Shown here: in pieces, positions 49,301 to 61,739 of the stretch
Layout of the letters: the number at the start of each line of letters is the position of its first letter
Numbering within the stretch: position 1 is the first letter of the stretch
From: Liquidambar formosana
Lineage: Eukaryota > Streptophyta > Magnoliopsida > Saxifragales > Altingiaceae
Assembly (NCBI GenBank): GCA_039720395.1
Contig: CM077826.1
Location: 25,562,430-25,626,429 of the forward strand
Length of the DNA: 64,000 nucleotides
Direction: 5' to 3'
Translations under genes and position numbers: made by a program
The notes under the pieces: model-generated
What the model saw: only the letters and a program-made list of their open reading frames with translations
Told to the model about the DNA's origin: nothing
Database searches by the model: none

Positions 49301-50836
49301 TCTTATTACTGTAATATTTTAGATAAATAAAAAGCATAAATTAATAGTTTTGAAGGAAAATTCGAGGAGGTTGAAGATTTGTTAGATCAGGTGTTCTTTT
49401 TAGCTTCCTTTTGGGCTTCAGTTTCCAAAGATTTTGCGGGAATTCCTCTTTTTATTATCATGGCAAGATGGAAGGAAATATGTGATTGACAGTTTTTTAT
49501 AGCGTTTTGGTTTTCTTTTTTGTGCTTTGTTTCAGTGTCTTGCTGAGTTTTGGTAGGACATCTTGTCCTCCTTGTACATTATCATTTTATATTAATAAGA
49601 TTAGTTGTTGCTTTTTCCAAAAAAAAAAAAAAAATGATTGTTCTATATTACATAATGTCTCCTAAATACATATTTACTGACTGTTGTGTTTCAATAAGAA
49701 TGTAATCAAATATGCTTAAGTTTTAATAGTGCAACTGAATCTTCATAATGTGACACTCAATTAATTATAAAGTTAATCCTTTTTCTTCTTTGTTTAATTT
49801 GCACTTGTTGCTAATACCAATTACACAACCAATACCCTAATATGCAGCCACTCTAATTCAAAATTGCATCTTGTGTACACATGAAAAAAGAAACCTTAGA
49901 AGATATGAGATCTCTTTATACATCTTAGGAGGAAAGGAACAATCAATCAATGAGCACAATGCAATGGGATTTACAAATAACTTTGCTGACAAAAAGGCTC
50001 ACACCAGAAAGCAACTCCAACAGATGCAAAAGAACATGAAACTCCTATGGTAACCAAGATCCAGAACCCAACCTCATAAAGATAATTTTTAAGGCCCTAC
50101 CAGACAATCATCCAACCACTCAACACAAATCAAAACTCTAATACTGATAGAAAATCACCATAACACCATTCTGCAACCTCAAACCATGGATCAGAGAGTA
50201 TCATTGCAATCCCAACTATTAGAACTCACATGTCCCAAGTATAACTCCCTGCCATTTCCTGATCACAACTAAACCTGCATTGCCATTTTTTCTTCTTTCT
50301 TTTTTTTTATTTGTTTTATTTTTTATTTTTTTATAAAGGCAATTTATTCACAAAAAAAGGTCCAAGACCTAACACAAAGATAAGTGTTAAGTAAATTTTT
50401 TCACCTCCAAACCCATGCATACCCCCGACCCTCTTGGTCTTGTCTCAAATACATCCAAACCCTTTTAAATCACTTTCTTCATTTTCTTTCAAAACTTAAA
50501 ATTCAAACCCCAAACCCAATGGAAAAAACATGACAGCTTCCTTCCCGTTCTTTTTCTTGTTTTCCTCTCTTACTTTCCATTGCCCATTCCCACTCTCACA
50601 TGCCTACTTTCTCTACGTAGGTGATTCCCTTGTGGATGCTGGAACCAATAACACCGTACATGCATCTGTGAATGAAAATTTTCCAACATTCGCAACATAT
50701 TTGGCCTACTCAGAATCAATCAAACCCTTAATTGAAAATGGGGACTTGTAAATTTAAGAAAAGTGCAATTGAGCTTCTTCATTAAACATTCTTGATTCTT
50801 TAGTACAAAACTCTGACCTAAGGTAGTCCTCCCCGA

Positions 50837-50871
<35 letters not shown>

Positions 50872-53800
50872 TTGATAGGAAGCCCCTGCATTCTTTTATA
50901 GTTTTTTTTATACTTATTCTTTTATGGTTATTTCATAATATTTTGAGATCTTAGCACCTGTTACATTCTTTTATAGCATTTCCTATACTTTCACCAGAAT
51001 TTTCGTGTTTTCCAAAGGACTAAAAAGGTTCCTATTTTAACAAGTTCTAGGCATGTATGACTTGTCATGTTTCAAGCTTCCTATCACCATTTATAAGTAG
51101 CTTAACAAGACCAAGTAATCTATAGAAGTGCATAAGATTTGTAGCGATTGGTTGTGCTACCCAATAAGCTTAGTTGGGCTTGGCTCTTGAAACCTGAAAC
51201 CTCACTAACATAAATCAACACATCCTAGCTCAGCAAGCCTGATCCAATTTAGGTGAAGTTCTTTACAAAGATCTTTTATCCACATCACAGTTTTTCAGGT
51301 GGGCACAGAAAAGCATTATGTATGAGAGGAATCCCTAATCAAAAGGATTAAGATGGCAAGTGAGCCATGGGGGTAATGTCAATATATGAGATATGTGTAG
51401 GTTCCAAATCTGAAATATTTCAAAAATCTGTTTGTGCCAACCACTGTATTGCGTTATATGTAGGGTGAGGAAATTATTAATACTCCTTCACCAGCTATTT
51501 ACTGACGAAAAGATTTTTCATTTCTATTTATGCCCTGTTTGGTTGCTGACAAAAGGTAGGTAAAGAATAGAAACTAAATTTTATATTTTAAACTCTCTAT
51601 TTAGACCCCATATGCTGGGGACATCGAACCTAGGCCCAAAACAGATCAGCTTGAAGACCAAGACTCCGTTGATATACCATAGTTACTTAATTTTATTTAT
51701 GTAATTTTTGGATTGTTGCCATTTTAATTTCCTAGACTTTAGGTTTAAGTATTACCATATCTTATGTAACTGGGGGTCTACATAAGGGCTCCTAATTTCT
51801 TTAAGAAATCAGCCATGGATTAAATAAAGAATTTTTCTTAGGTGTAGTTCCGTCTCCATACCCCCTAGGTGTCAATTGTTAGGGTTTTTTTTCTTTTCTT
51901 TTCTTTTCTTGTTTGGTGTCGACTCCAAACACCCTTAGGTGCCGATTCCTAAGGTTCCCCTACCACTTTCTTATTTTTCTTTTACTTCTTTACATTCGTG
52001 TGTTGTCCTGCATCACCGTAAAAACAATATCTTTCACTCAACATAGCCTAGAAGCGGAGACGATCTTCCATTCATTAAAATTGAAAACAACACATAACAT
52101 AAGACCCAAAATCTAACCTTCTTCTCATTTCCCATATTTCTCAGCAACCAAACAGGGGATTTATATTTCTAATGCCTAAATGATTTTAAAAACTAAACCA
52201 GCGAACAAAATAAACAGTAACTATTTTTTTTTTAATGAAGTGATTGTATTAGATGAAAAGGGGCTAAGCCCAAGTACAGTAAGGAATATACAAGAACTAG
52301 CCAAGCAAAAAGAATCCCAAGCTAGAGCTTAAGGGAATCAATAAAATGTAAAAAAGAGAGATTTCGCTCATTAGAATAAGCACAAAACCACCAAAAGAGA
52401 GTCTTCACCAAAGAGGACTTAAGGGCGATAGGAAGAAGCTTCGGTCTCTTCAAAAGTTCTCAAATTCCTCTACTTCCATAAGCACCAAAAAAGGCATGAG
52501 GCATCATTCTCGACATAATCTTAGAATTCTTGCGAACCATCTTGTAAGACCAACCCGAAAGAAGGTCAAAAGTGTTGGAAGGCAAGACCCAATGAATCCC
52601 AAAAAAATTAAAGATGAGGGCCCAAAGATTCCAAGCCATATGACGATGGATGAAATGGTGATCCACCGTTTCCGCCACTTCCTTACACAAAATACACCTA
52701 TTAGCCATGACCTATCCTCTACTAATCCAATGATCAATAGTCAAGCATTTATCCTTGGCCACCAACCAAGCAAAAAAGGCAACTTTGGTAGGGACCAAGG
52801 AAATCCAAATATTCTTAGCCAGGGTAAACAAAGCAAAAGAAGAAGAGTCCTTGCACCAAGGGCTTTAGAAGAACCTCCTTCCAAAGCCCTTGATCCCCCA
52901 AACCAAATCTCCAAATCCATTTACCAAGGAGAGCAATGTTCATATGCTTAGGAGATCTAACACCCAAACCGCCTTCCTTCTTAGATAAGCAAACCATAGA
53001 CCAATTCACAAGGCGAAATTTAGATTCTCCCCCCAAACCATTCCAAAGGAAATCACGTTGAAGCTTCTCAATCTTAAACACCACCGAAGAAGGGATCTTA
53101 AAAACAGACATGAAGTAAGTGGGAATGCTAAAAAGATTACAATTGATAAGAAGTCAATTTGCCCCTTTTGAAAGGTAACCCTTTTTTCCAACCAAGGCTT
53201 CTTTCAACCTTTTCAATCATCAAATCCCACATCTTAACATCCTTGAAATGGGAGCCCAAAGGAAGTCCAAGATAGGTAACCGGAAAAGAAACAACCTTGC
53301 AACTAAGAACAGAAGCAAGACTAACCATATCATCAACCCTCCCTACCGGAATCAATTCACTTTTTGCAAGATTAACTTTTAAACCTGAAACCGCTTCAAA
53401 ACAAAGCAAGACCACCCGGAGATGCCTAAGTTGATCCTCTCCCACTCCACAAAAAATAAGAGCATCATCGGCAAAATGCAAATGGGAAACCATTCCTTCC
53501 TTAACCCCCCTACCATTAATCACAAAGCCCTCAAACATAGTTTCCAATATAGCTTGATTAATGGGCTTGGACAAAGCTTCCATGACAAGGATAAAAAGAA
53601 GGGGGGAAAGAGGATCTCCTTGACGAAGGCCTCTAGAACCATGAAAGAAACCATAAGGTGTCCCACTAACAAGGACTGAGAAAGAGGGGGTTGCAATACA
53701 CCAACAAATCCATTTGAGCCACTTACCTCCAAAGCCCATTCTTTTAAGTAAATAAATGAGGAAGTTCCAATTCACATGGTCAAAGGCCTTTTCTAAATCA

Positions 53801-56800
53801 ATTTTTGCAACCAACCCCAGAGAGCCACTTCTAGATTTAGAGTAAATACGATTCATTGGCGGCAAGAACGGCATCAACAATTTGCCTCCCACCAATGAAG
53901 GCAAATTGGGAAGAGGAGACAAGATTCCCCACAACCTTGCTAAGCCTCCTAGATAGCACTTTGGCAATAATTTTATAAACACTATCAAGAAGGGAAATAG
54001 GACAAAAGTCACCGATATCAACTACCTCCCCTTTCTTAGGAATGAGAGCAATAAAAGTGGCATTAAGGCTTTTTTCAAATCTTGCCTTAGAGAAGAATTC
54101 CTCAAACACTTTCAAAAGATCATCTTTAAAAACAACCAAACATCTTTGAAAGAAAGTGACACAGAAACCATATGGGCCGAGAGCTTTATCCCCATTAAGA
54201 GAGTTCAAAGTCTCCTACACTTCTTCTTCCTTGAAATTTCTTTCCAACCAATTCGCCTCGTCAAGATTAATAGAAGCAAAATTCACCCCATCAAGGAGAG
54301 GTCTAACATCCTCTTCCTCATAAAAGAGAGTCTCATAATAATCAACAATATCTTGAGCAAAAATAGATTCATCACCAACAAAATTACCATTCACCAAAAG
54401 CTTGCCAATAAAGTTTGTTCTCTTATGAGAATTTGCCACCTGGTGGAAAAAATTAGTATTTTTATCTCCTTTCAACCATAGCGCCCTTGACTTTTGCCTC
54501 CAACTAATTTCCTCCAAGCGAGCAAGTCTAGCAAATTCCACTTTAGCCTCAATTCTTCTAGAGATGTCAACATCGGAAAGAGAAAAAACTCTTTTTTCAT
54601 CTAAAATGTGGATATTCTCCAATACTCTAGCCTTGGATTCCTCAACATTCCCAAAAAACTTCCCTATTCCAAATCTTAAGCTTTTCCTTTATCATCTTTA
54701 ATTTATTTGCAAAAACAAAACTAGGGAGTGCCATCCACAACAAAAGAACCCCACCACTTCTTCATCAAATCCACAAAGCCCTCCTCCTCAAGCCATATAT
54801 TCTCAAAACAAAAAGGCCCATTAGCGTATCTCAACCCTTCACAATCAAGAAGCAAAGGAATATGATCGTAAACATGCCTTGGAAGAACTGACTGAAGAAC
54901 TCTAGGAAAATGCTCCTCTCATGAAGAGGAGAAAAGAAATCTATCAAGCCTAGAGAGACTCGAATACTCCCGGTTGTTGGACCAAGTGAACCACCCACCC
55001 ACTAGAGGCCGATCAATCACCTCATAAGCATCTACAAATTTCGAGAACTTATCCATTGTGGGAGAAGAATAGAAACAACCTTTTCTTTCATTTGGAAACC
55101 TGACAATGTTAAAATCACCTGCTAAACACCATGGCTTGCCCTATTTCGCTTTAACCTCACCCAATTCAGCCCAAAAGGAAGAAAGAGCATCATCGTTAGG
55201 ACCATAAACACTCGACAGAACCCAATCAAAGCCATCTTGTAAACAACTAAAAAGACAAGAGAGAGAAAAGATGCCTCTAACCTCTTATTTTTCTTAGACA
55301 CCACCCTATTGTCCCACATGATAAGAATACCCCTAGCAGTAGCTGAAGCCTCCAGCATTGCCCAATCCACAAAACTGCCAGCCCATAGCTCTTTGATGAT
55401 ATCCTAAGAAGCACAGACATAGACACGGAACACGGGTATGACACAACACCAGGGCCGGTCCTGAGCTTTCGGAGGCCCTAAGCAAACCCCCTAAAATGAG
55501 GCCCCCTATACAGGCTATACATATTCAGCCAAAAACAAAATATCAAGTACACATAAGACAGATTTAATACCCTAGAGAGTTAGAGAGAGAGGCGTGAAAG
55601 AGAGACAGAGGCATGAAAGGGCGGCAGGGTGTGTTCTTGACGGCAGAGAGAATAAGATGAGAGGGAGGGAGAAAAAAAAGGGTCTTTTTAGGTTTACATA
55701 GATCTTATCTCAGATTTGATGAAGTATAAGTTACTTTTTTTATTTTTGGTTTGGGCTTCCTTCTTTGGGCTTTCGATTTTTGGTTTGGATTTGCTTATTA
55801 TTTGGGTTGGATTTAAGCCCTTTAACTTGGTTTTGGGGCCTCATTAACAGATATTACTTTTTTCCTTTCGGGTTTATTATAAGGGCATGTATGGATTGGA
55901 GGCCCCTTTTTTTCAGCAAAAATGGGGGCCCTAAACAGCTGCTTTGGTATTTTCTACTCAGGGCCTGGCCTGCACGACACTGACACACCAACACAGCAAA
56001 TCTTTAAAAAACTAAGATACGACACTTCAGGGACACGGTAATAAATAAATAAATATTTATAATTTATATACATATATAATTGATAGTTCCATTATACACA
56101 TCAAAAATTAAAATATATGAGGAAATAAAAGATATACTTCGTAATTATATAAACAAGCAAGAAACCCGTAACTTCATAAGTCATGATGAGTTATTAAGTT
56201 GTAACAATGACATTTAACTTCAAGCATTGTTCCATTTTCCAGACAAAACATTAGAGAACAAATTCATTGTCATCTATTGTCTAATTCCAATTATCAAAAT
56301 ATGCAAAAAGACTTTCCTGTTGCATTGTAGGGGTGACCTGCACATGTCCGCTAAGTGTCGAAGCCGTGTCTTGATCATGTTGGGTAAAAAAAAGAATTAA
56401 AAATAATGGAAACTTCCCAAGCATGTCTGACACAGGAAGTAAGAGTGTCGGGCAAGTGTCGTGTCCGATACTTATTGGACACGGCATTTCCAGATTTTTT
56501 GGAGTGTCGGTGTTTCCTAGATGATATCCCATCCAATCGATTCAATCTTTGATTCTTGAAGAACAATGATGTCAGCTTTCTATTTTCGAAAGGCCGATTT
56601 AATGCGCCGCCTTCTTTCTCTACTATTGAGACCTATAACATTCCAGGATAATATTTTAATCTTCATAAAGCAACCAATTCTAACTTATGGCCCTTCCTTG
56701 CTCCTCCCGAAGCATCATTGTTCTCATAATTAATGGACCATTCTAATTTCTTTAGCTCCCTTTTACTTCTCTCAATAGAGTTCACCAATCTTTTCCTTGG

Positions 56801-58761
56801 AGAGATAGCACCATTGGTATGCCATCTATCTTCAATTCTTGAGAAAAGATCCAAAACTTCCTTCTCAAAACCAGTATAAGAGACCCCCAGGAGTTTACTC
56901 AACTTTTTAGCCTTAGAGTTAACCCAATCTGACATCAAAAAATCAGAGGAATCCCCAAATTCCAGCAAGACTTGTTCATTCCTCATACTGTTCTGCTCCA
57001 ACACACCTACCGTAGGCTCCAAAATAACCAACGGAACGCAACTAATAGGTTCTGAAGACTCAGAAAAATCCAAAAAATCACTGTTCTTATCCCAAGCACT
57101 GCCAGAATCAAAATCACCCATGCTACTGTCTTCAATAAGATCCAAAGCTCTTGTATTCCCCTGCCAAGAAACATCCCCAAACAACGAAGGCTGAGAAAGA
57201 GGGATGCTGTTTTTTTCCACCAACATCGGATCAAAACATTGCATCACAAAGAAATCAGGATGAGGAGTGCCAAGAACACACATAATAGGGGCGGGGAAGA
57301 AGTGAGACTTCTTCTGACCTTGCTGCCCAGAAAAATCTCCAAAGACTCCAGTCATAGCAGGCCTGTTGGGAACTCCAGTCGTAGCAGGCCTGTTGTGAAA
57401 AGAGCCCAATATAGCACCCTCGAAACAAGAACTAGAGCCCATCTCTTTAAAAGACTAGGTAAGCTCAGCCGCTCAGGTGAATCATCAACATGGGCCAAGA
57501 GAGGCCCAAAAAAAAAAACCCTCCAGTCACATTAAAAGGGCTCATCTCTTGTTTTGATAGGCAACAGAAAACTCTATTAAATAGAAAAAAGAAGAGAAGT
57601 ACAAATAGGACGAGAAGCCCCATAAAGAAACAAAGAAACAAAGAAAGAGAAAAAAGAAAGACACTAAAGCCACAAACAGCCCTCCAATCATAGATAATAA
57701 GAAACAAAGGAACCCCAAAAAACTCCCTAGACATAGAGGCCCAAAATGAAGAAGAAAAAAACGCTATCCCAAAGACCACCAACTTCCGAAGATCCTATCT
57801 CCGAAGATCCTCAGCGTTTCTTTCAAGCCATAGAACCTAGAAAACGGCGAGAATGGCCCACCTCCACAACACCACACCTCTCAGACCCCTCCCAAGACCA
57901 GCGAAATCAATGACCAGCAGATCAAAACACGAAGCTGAACACACCCAACACGCCTCCACCTTTTGAAATAGCCTCCGTCATAAAATAGTAGCCACCTCGC
58001 AACGCACAAATAAATGGTCAAGGACTCTCCGCCCCGCTCCTACACATGATGCACCACTGAGGTAACAAACAATGCATTGGTCTCCTTTTCTGATAAACAT
58101 CATTAGTAATGATTTTCTTATGAGCAACAGTCCAAGCAAAAATCTGAACCTTTAGAGGCACTTTTGACTTCCATATCATTTTGAAAGGGGGAAAAGAATT
58201 CACATCAGACCAACAATAAGAGATATCATGAAAGAATGACAAGAAAAAACACCAGAAGAATGAAGCAACCACCTTCTCCTATCCAAAGTCGAAGGCCTAA
58301 GAACCACACCATCCAGCAAGGATAGCAAAGATGAAAACTCACGTATTTCCCTATCATTAAGATTTCTGAAGAACCTTAAATCCCACCCCAAAGGAAAAGA
58401 GGAAGAGACGACCAAATCCAAAATGGATGAATTATGAGCTCAAGAAAGAGAATACAACCTGAGGGAAACAGACTGATAAAGGAATATCACCTCTCCAAAC
58501 ATCTTCCCAAAAACGAATTCTTTCACCATTACCCACCACAAATGAAATATGACTCAAAAAGCGGGGCAAGCCTTGGGAAATAAATTTCCATGGACACCTA
58601 GCAGAAGCTCTAATACCAATCTGAAAATCCTAACCATTCCCTTGCATCCCATACCTACTTTTGATGACAGAATGCCACAAAGAATCTCTTTCCAATGGAA
58701 ATCTCCAAAGCCATTTACCTAACAAAGCAATGTTTCTGACGATAATATTGCCCACAGCAAG

Positions 58762-58792
<31 letters not shown>

Positions 58793-61708
58793 AAAAAAAA
58801 AAATTTATAGGCCTCTTTTCAATCCTAGAAGCCACCCTCACAGGAATTTTGAAGAGGGACAAATAGTAAATGGGTAAGCTTTCCAAAACTGAGGGAATCA
58901 AAATGAGTCTACCCCCTTCAGAAATTAAAGACCTCTTCCAACCATCTAACCTTCTCCCAATCTTTTCTAAAACTGGAGACCAAAAAGCATCCGACTTAGG
59001 ATTACCCCCTAATGGCAAACCCAAGTACTTCATAGGCCACCCATCAACAGAACAACCCAAAACCCCAGCTAACCTTTCTAACTTGTCCTGAGGGAAATTA
59101 ATACCCACCAAAGAGCTCTTACCCATATTCACTTTCAACCCAAACACTAACTCAAAAATGCTCAAAATAGATTGTATTGTGACAAAATTTTGATCACTCC
59201 TTGAAGCAAAAAAAAAAAAAAGAGTGTCATCAACAAACTGAAGATGAGACACAAAAACATTATCCCTACCAATGACAAACCCCTCAAACAAACCACAAAC
59301 TTTAGCTTTATCCATAAGCCTACTCAAAACATCTGCAACCAAGATGAATAAAAAAGGGGACAATAGATCCCCCGGCCTCAATTCTCGAAAAGCTTTAAAC
59401 ACCCTATCGGGTTCATTCAAAACCACAGAAAAATTAGTGGAAGACAACCCCAAATCCACTTTCTCCACCTACTACCAAAACCCTTACTCTCAAGCACAAA
59501 GTCCAAAAAATTCCAATCTACATGATCACATGCTTTCTCAAAATCAGCCTTGAAAAGTAGACCTTCCAACCTTCTCCTCATATAATCATCCACAACCTCA
59601 TTAGCCACCAAACCAGCATCCAAAATCTGGCAACCCTCAATAGAAGCACTCTGAGAAGAAGAGATAGTTCCACTAAGCACACCTTTCAACCTGTTGGCCA
59701 TAAAAGGGCTCATCTCTCTCTCACGTGATTCCACCAGCAACCCCTTACCCTTAGCAGATTTGAAATTCAAACCCTCTGCATCAGTCACTTTCATTCCATC
59801 TACCACCGTACGGACATCCAATCCCAAATTGCCACCTAGCACTTTCTCACCAACCACCCTGTCCTCACCGCCCTTCACCCATGCGTGAGTGCCAGCCCAT
59901 CTCCTACCTCTGTTCCGTTGAACCCATCTTTGTTGCATTGGTTCTTCGTTTGTACAATTTATCTCAGGTTCACAGTTCATCTATTCAAAGCATGGTCATT
60001 TCCTCGTCTATTCCTATCCATTTGGATTCTTTTTTATTTTTTTATTGCATCAACAACAAACAGAAGTATTATTAATATTTAAGAAAAAAGATACAAAGGA
60101 GGACAAGAAGTCCACCAAGACTACAGCATAAAGCAATAAAATAAAAAGAAAATAGAAAAACTAGCAACACACAGCCTTCCGATCTGATTTTAATACAAAC
60201 AATGAATATCCCCAAACTCCTTAAAAGAATGAGCCTAGAAAGTGCATTTTGTCCCACAACTCAACCAAAGAAGACTTCCTATTATCAAAAATCCTTGAAT
60301 TCCTTTCAATCCATAAAACCCAAAAAACCGCAAGAATAGCTCATCTCTAAATAACCCCTGCATTCTTTCCTCTACCCAAACCCCAAAAATGAATCTCAAA
60401 CATCCTCGAAACACAATCCTGGCAAAACCCAAGACTCACCACCAAGACTAAAAAGTCTTTGCCACAATTAATTAGCCATAGAGCAATGAAGAAAAAGATG
60501 ATCAATGTTCTCCATCCCTTTCTTGCACATAATACACCATTGAGGAGAAATAAAAAGAAGGCATTCTCCTTTGAAGCATCTCAATTGGGATTTGTAAGTA
60601 CTTTAGAAATCTCAACAATAAGGAGATTTGTGAGTTATCTTCTTTGTTGTCTTTGCTTGAGAGTGTTGTTTCAAGGCCCTTGAGTCTGGATAAGATCGTG
60701 GTTTCCTCTTTCTTCAAATGTATTTTTTGTATATCTTTTATGGAAGTTATAATTAATTATTTGAATGTTCCTTTTTTCTTCGCATTTAAGATTTGGAAAA
60801 TTTAAAGTGACCTTGAGTGGTTTATTGAGTGGTTTAGTGCTCATAAGAGAATTAATACTAACGATGTATTTCAGAGGAGGAGACCACTTATTTCTTGCAA
60901 CCCAAGTGGTGTATCATGTGCAAGGGGAGGTTGAGAGCATTGATCACTTTTTTATTTCATTGTGAAGAGGCAAATTTTATATGGCAGAGGCTGTTTCAGT
61001 TGGCTGATTTGTGCTGGGTTCTCCTGGATTATTGTTTTGGCATGCTTGCTATTGACTTCTATGGTTTTGGGAAGGGAAAGAGAGGAGTGGTGTTATGGAG
61101 ATGCGTCGTCCTTGCTATTTTCTTGGGTATTATCAAGAATCTTCAAAGACATGTTTGAGGAGGTTGGAAACTTATGGGATAGGGTGGTTTTCTTGGCTTC
61201 GTTTTTGGCTTCAGTGGCCAAAGAGTCTTGGAGTGTTCCTCTATTTGTAAGTAGATCAAGATTGGAAGTCAATTTGTGAATTGTAGTGCTTTCCTTTTTT
61301 ATTGTTTTCATTATTTTCTTCTTCTTTTTATAAGTACCTCTCGTCATTTTTGTATTTTATTTCTTTTCATCAATTAAATTTCTGTTGCCTACCTCAGAAA
61401 AACAAACAAACAAACATTTTAGATCTTACGTTATATAATATACATATGTATATGTACGTTTATACTAAAAGAAAAGACCCAGAATGGTTAAAAATTCACT
61501 TCTTTTTTTTCCATTTTTTGTTAAACTAAAAATCCACTTGATTTGAGGTTTTCTTACTTTTTCAGGTCCCAAATAATTGCAAACAAAAGATTCAAAATTT
61601 CAATGCTTTTATTTTCCTACATTTACTCACAAACCAAACAGAGGATAAACAATTCTGAAAAGTCGTACAATGAATTAAAAATAAATAAACAGTACCCCAA
61701 GCAAACCT

Positions 61709-61739
<31 letters not shown>

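Larger units (their letters stand above)
57550..59700 (-). mobile_element. LINE B, inserted into LINE A with a 17-bp TSD
   Basis: Flanked by TAAAAGGGCTCATCTCT at 57533-57549 and 59701-59717. The 3' end (minus strand) is TTGCCTATCAAAACA at 57550. Coding remnants run from GCQILDAGLVANEV (about 59620) through FEKACDHVDWNFLDF, the RT palm (HLQFVDDTLFF), YLGLPLGGNP and a zf-RVT core (CIMCRSGAESP, about 58040). 5'-truncated within the RT fingers. A C21/A21 tract at 58762-58803 interrupts the thumb region. Confidence 0.92.
52223..59945 (-). mobile_element. LINE A, nearly complete (ORF1 end, EN, RT, zf-RVT), broken by two later insertions
   Basis: In MED8 intron 1, same orientation as the gene. The 3' end is an A-tail with ATCACTTCATTAAAAAA (minus strand) at 52223-52250. 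Order along the element: ORF1/linker (59940-59718 and 57532-56663), endonuclease (MKIKILSWNVIGLNSR at about 56665 on; ADIIVLQESKIE at about 56570; ASATARGILIMWDN at about 55340), RT (54210-53137) and zf-RVT (about 52700). Interruptions: a Mutator-like element at 55405-56519 and LINE B at 57550-59700. Without them it is about 4.4 kb. Its 5' border near 59,945 against the plus-strand LINE is approximate. Confidence 0.85.

Noticed and set aside
53137..54021. LINE A reverse transcriptase as an active gene
   Set aside because: FADD is intact but ORF2 is split over several frames, the endonuclease is interrupted by a Mutator-like element, and ORF1 by LINE B.
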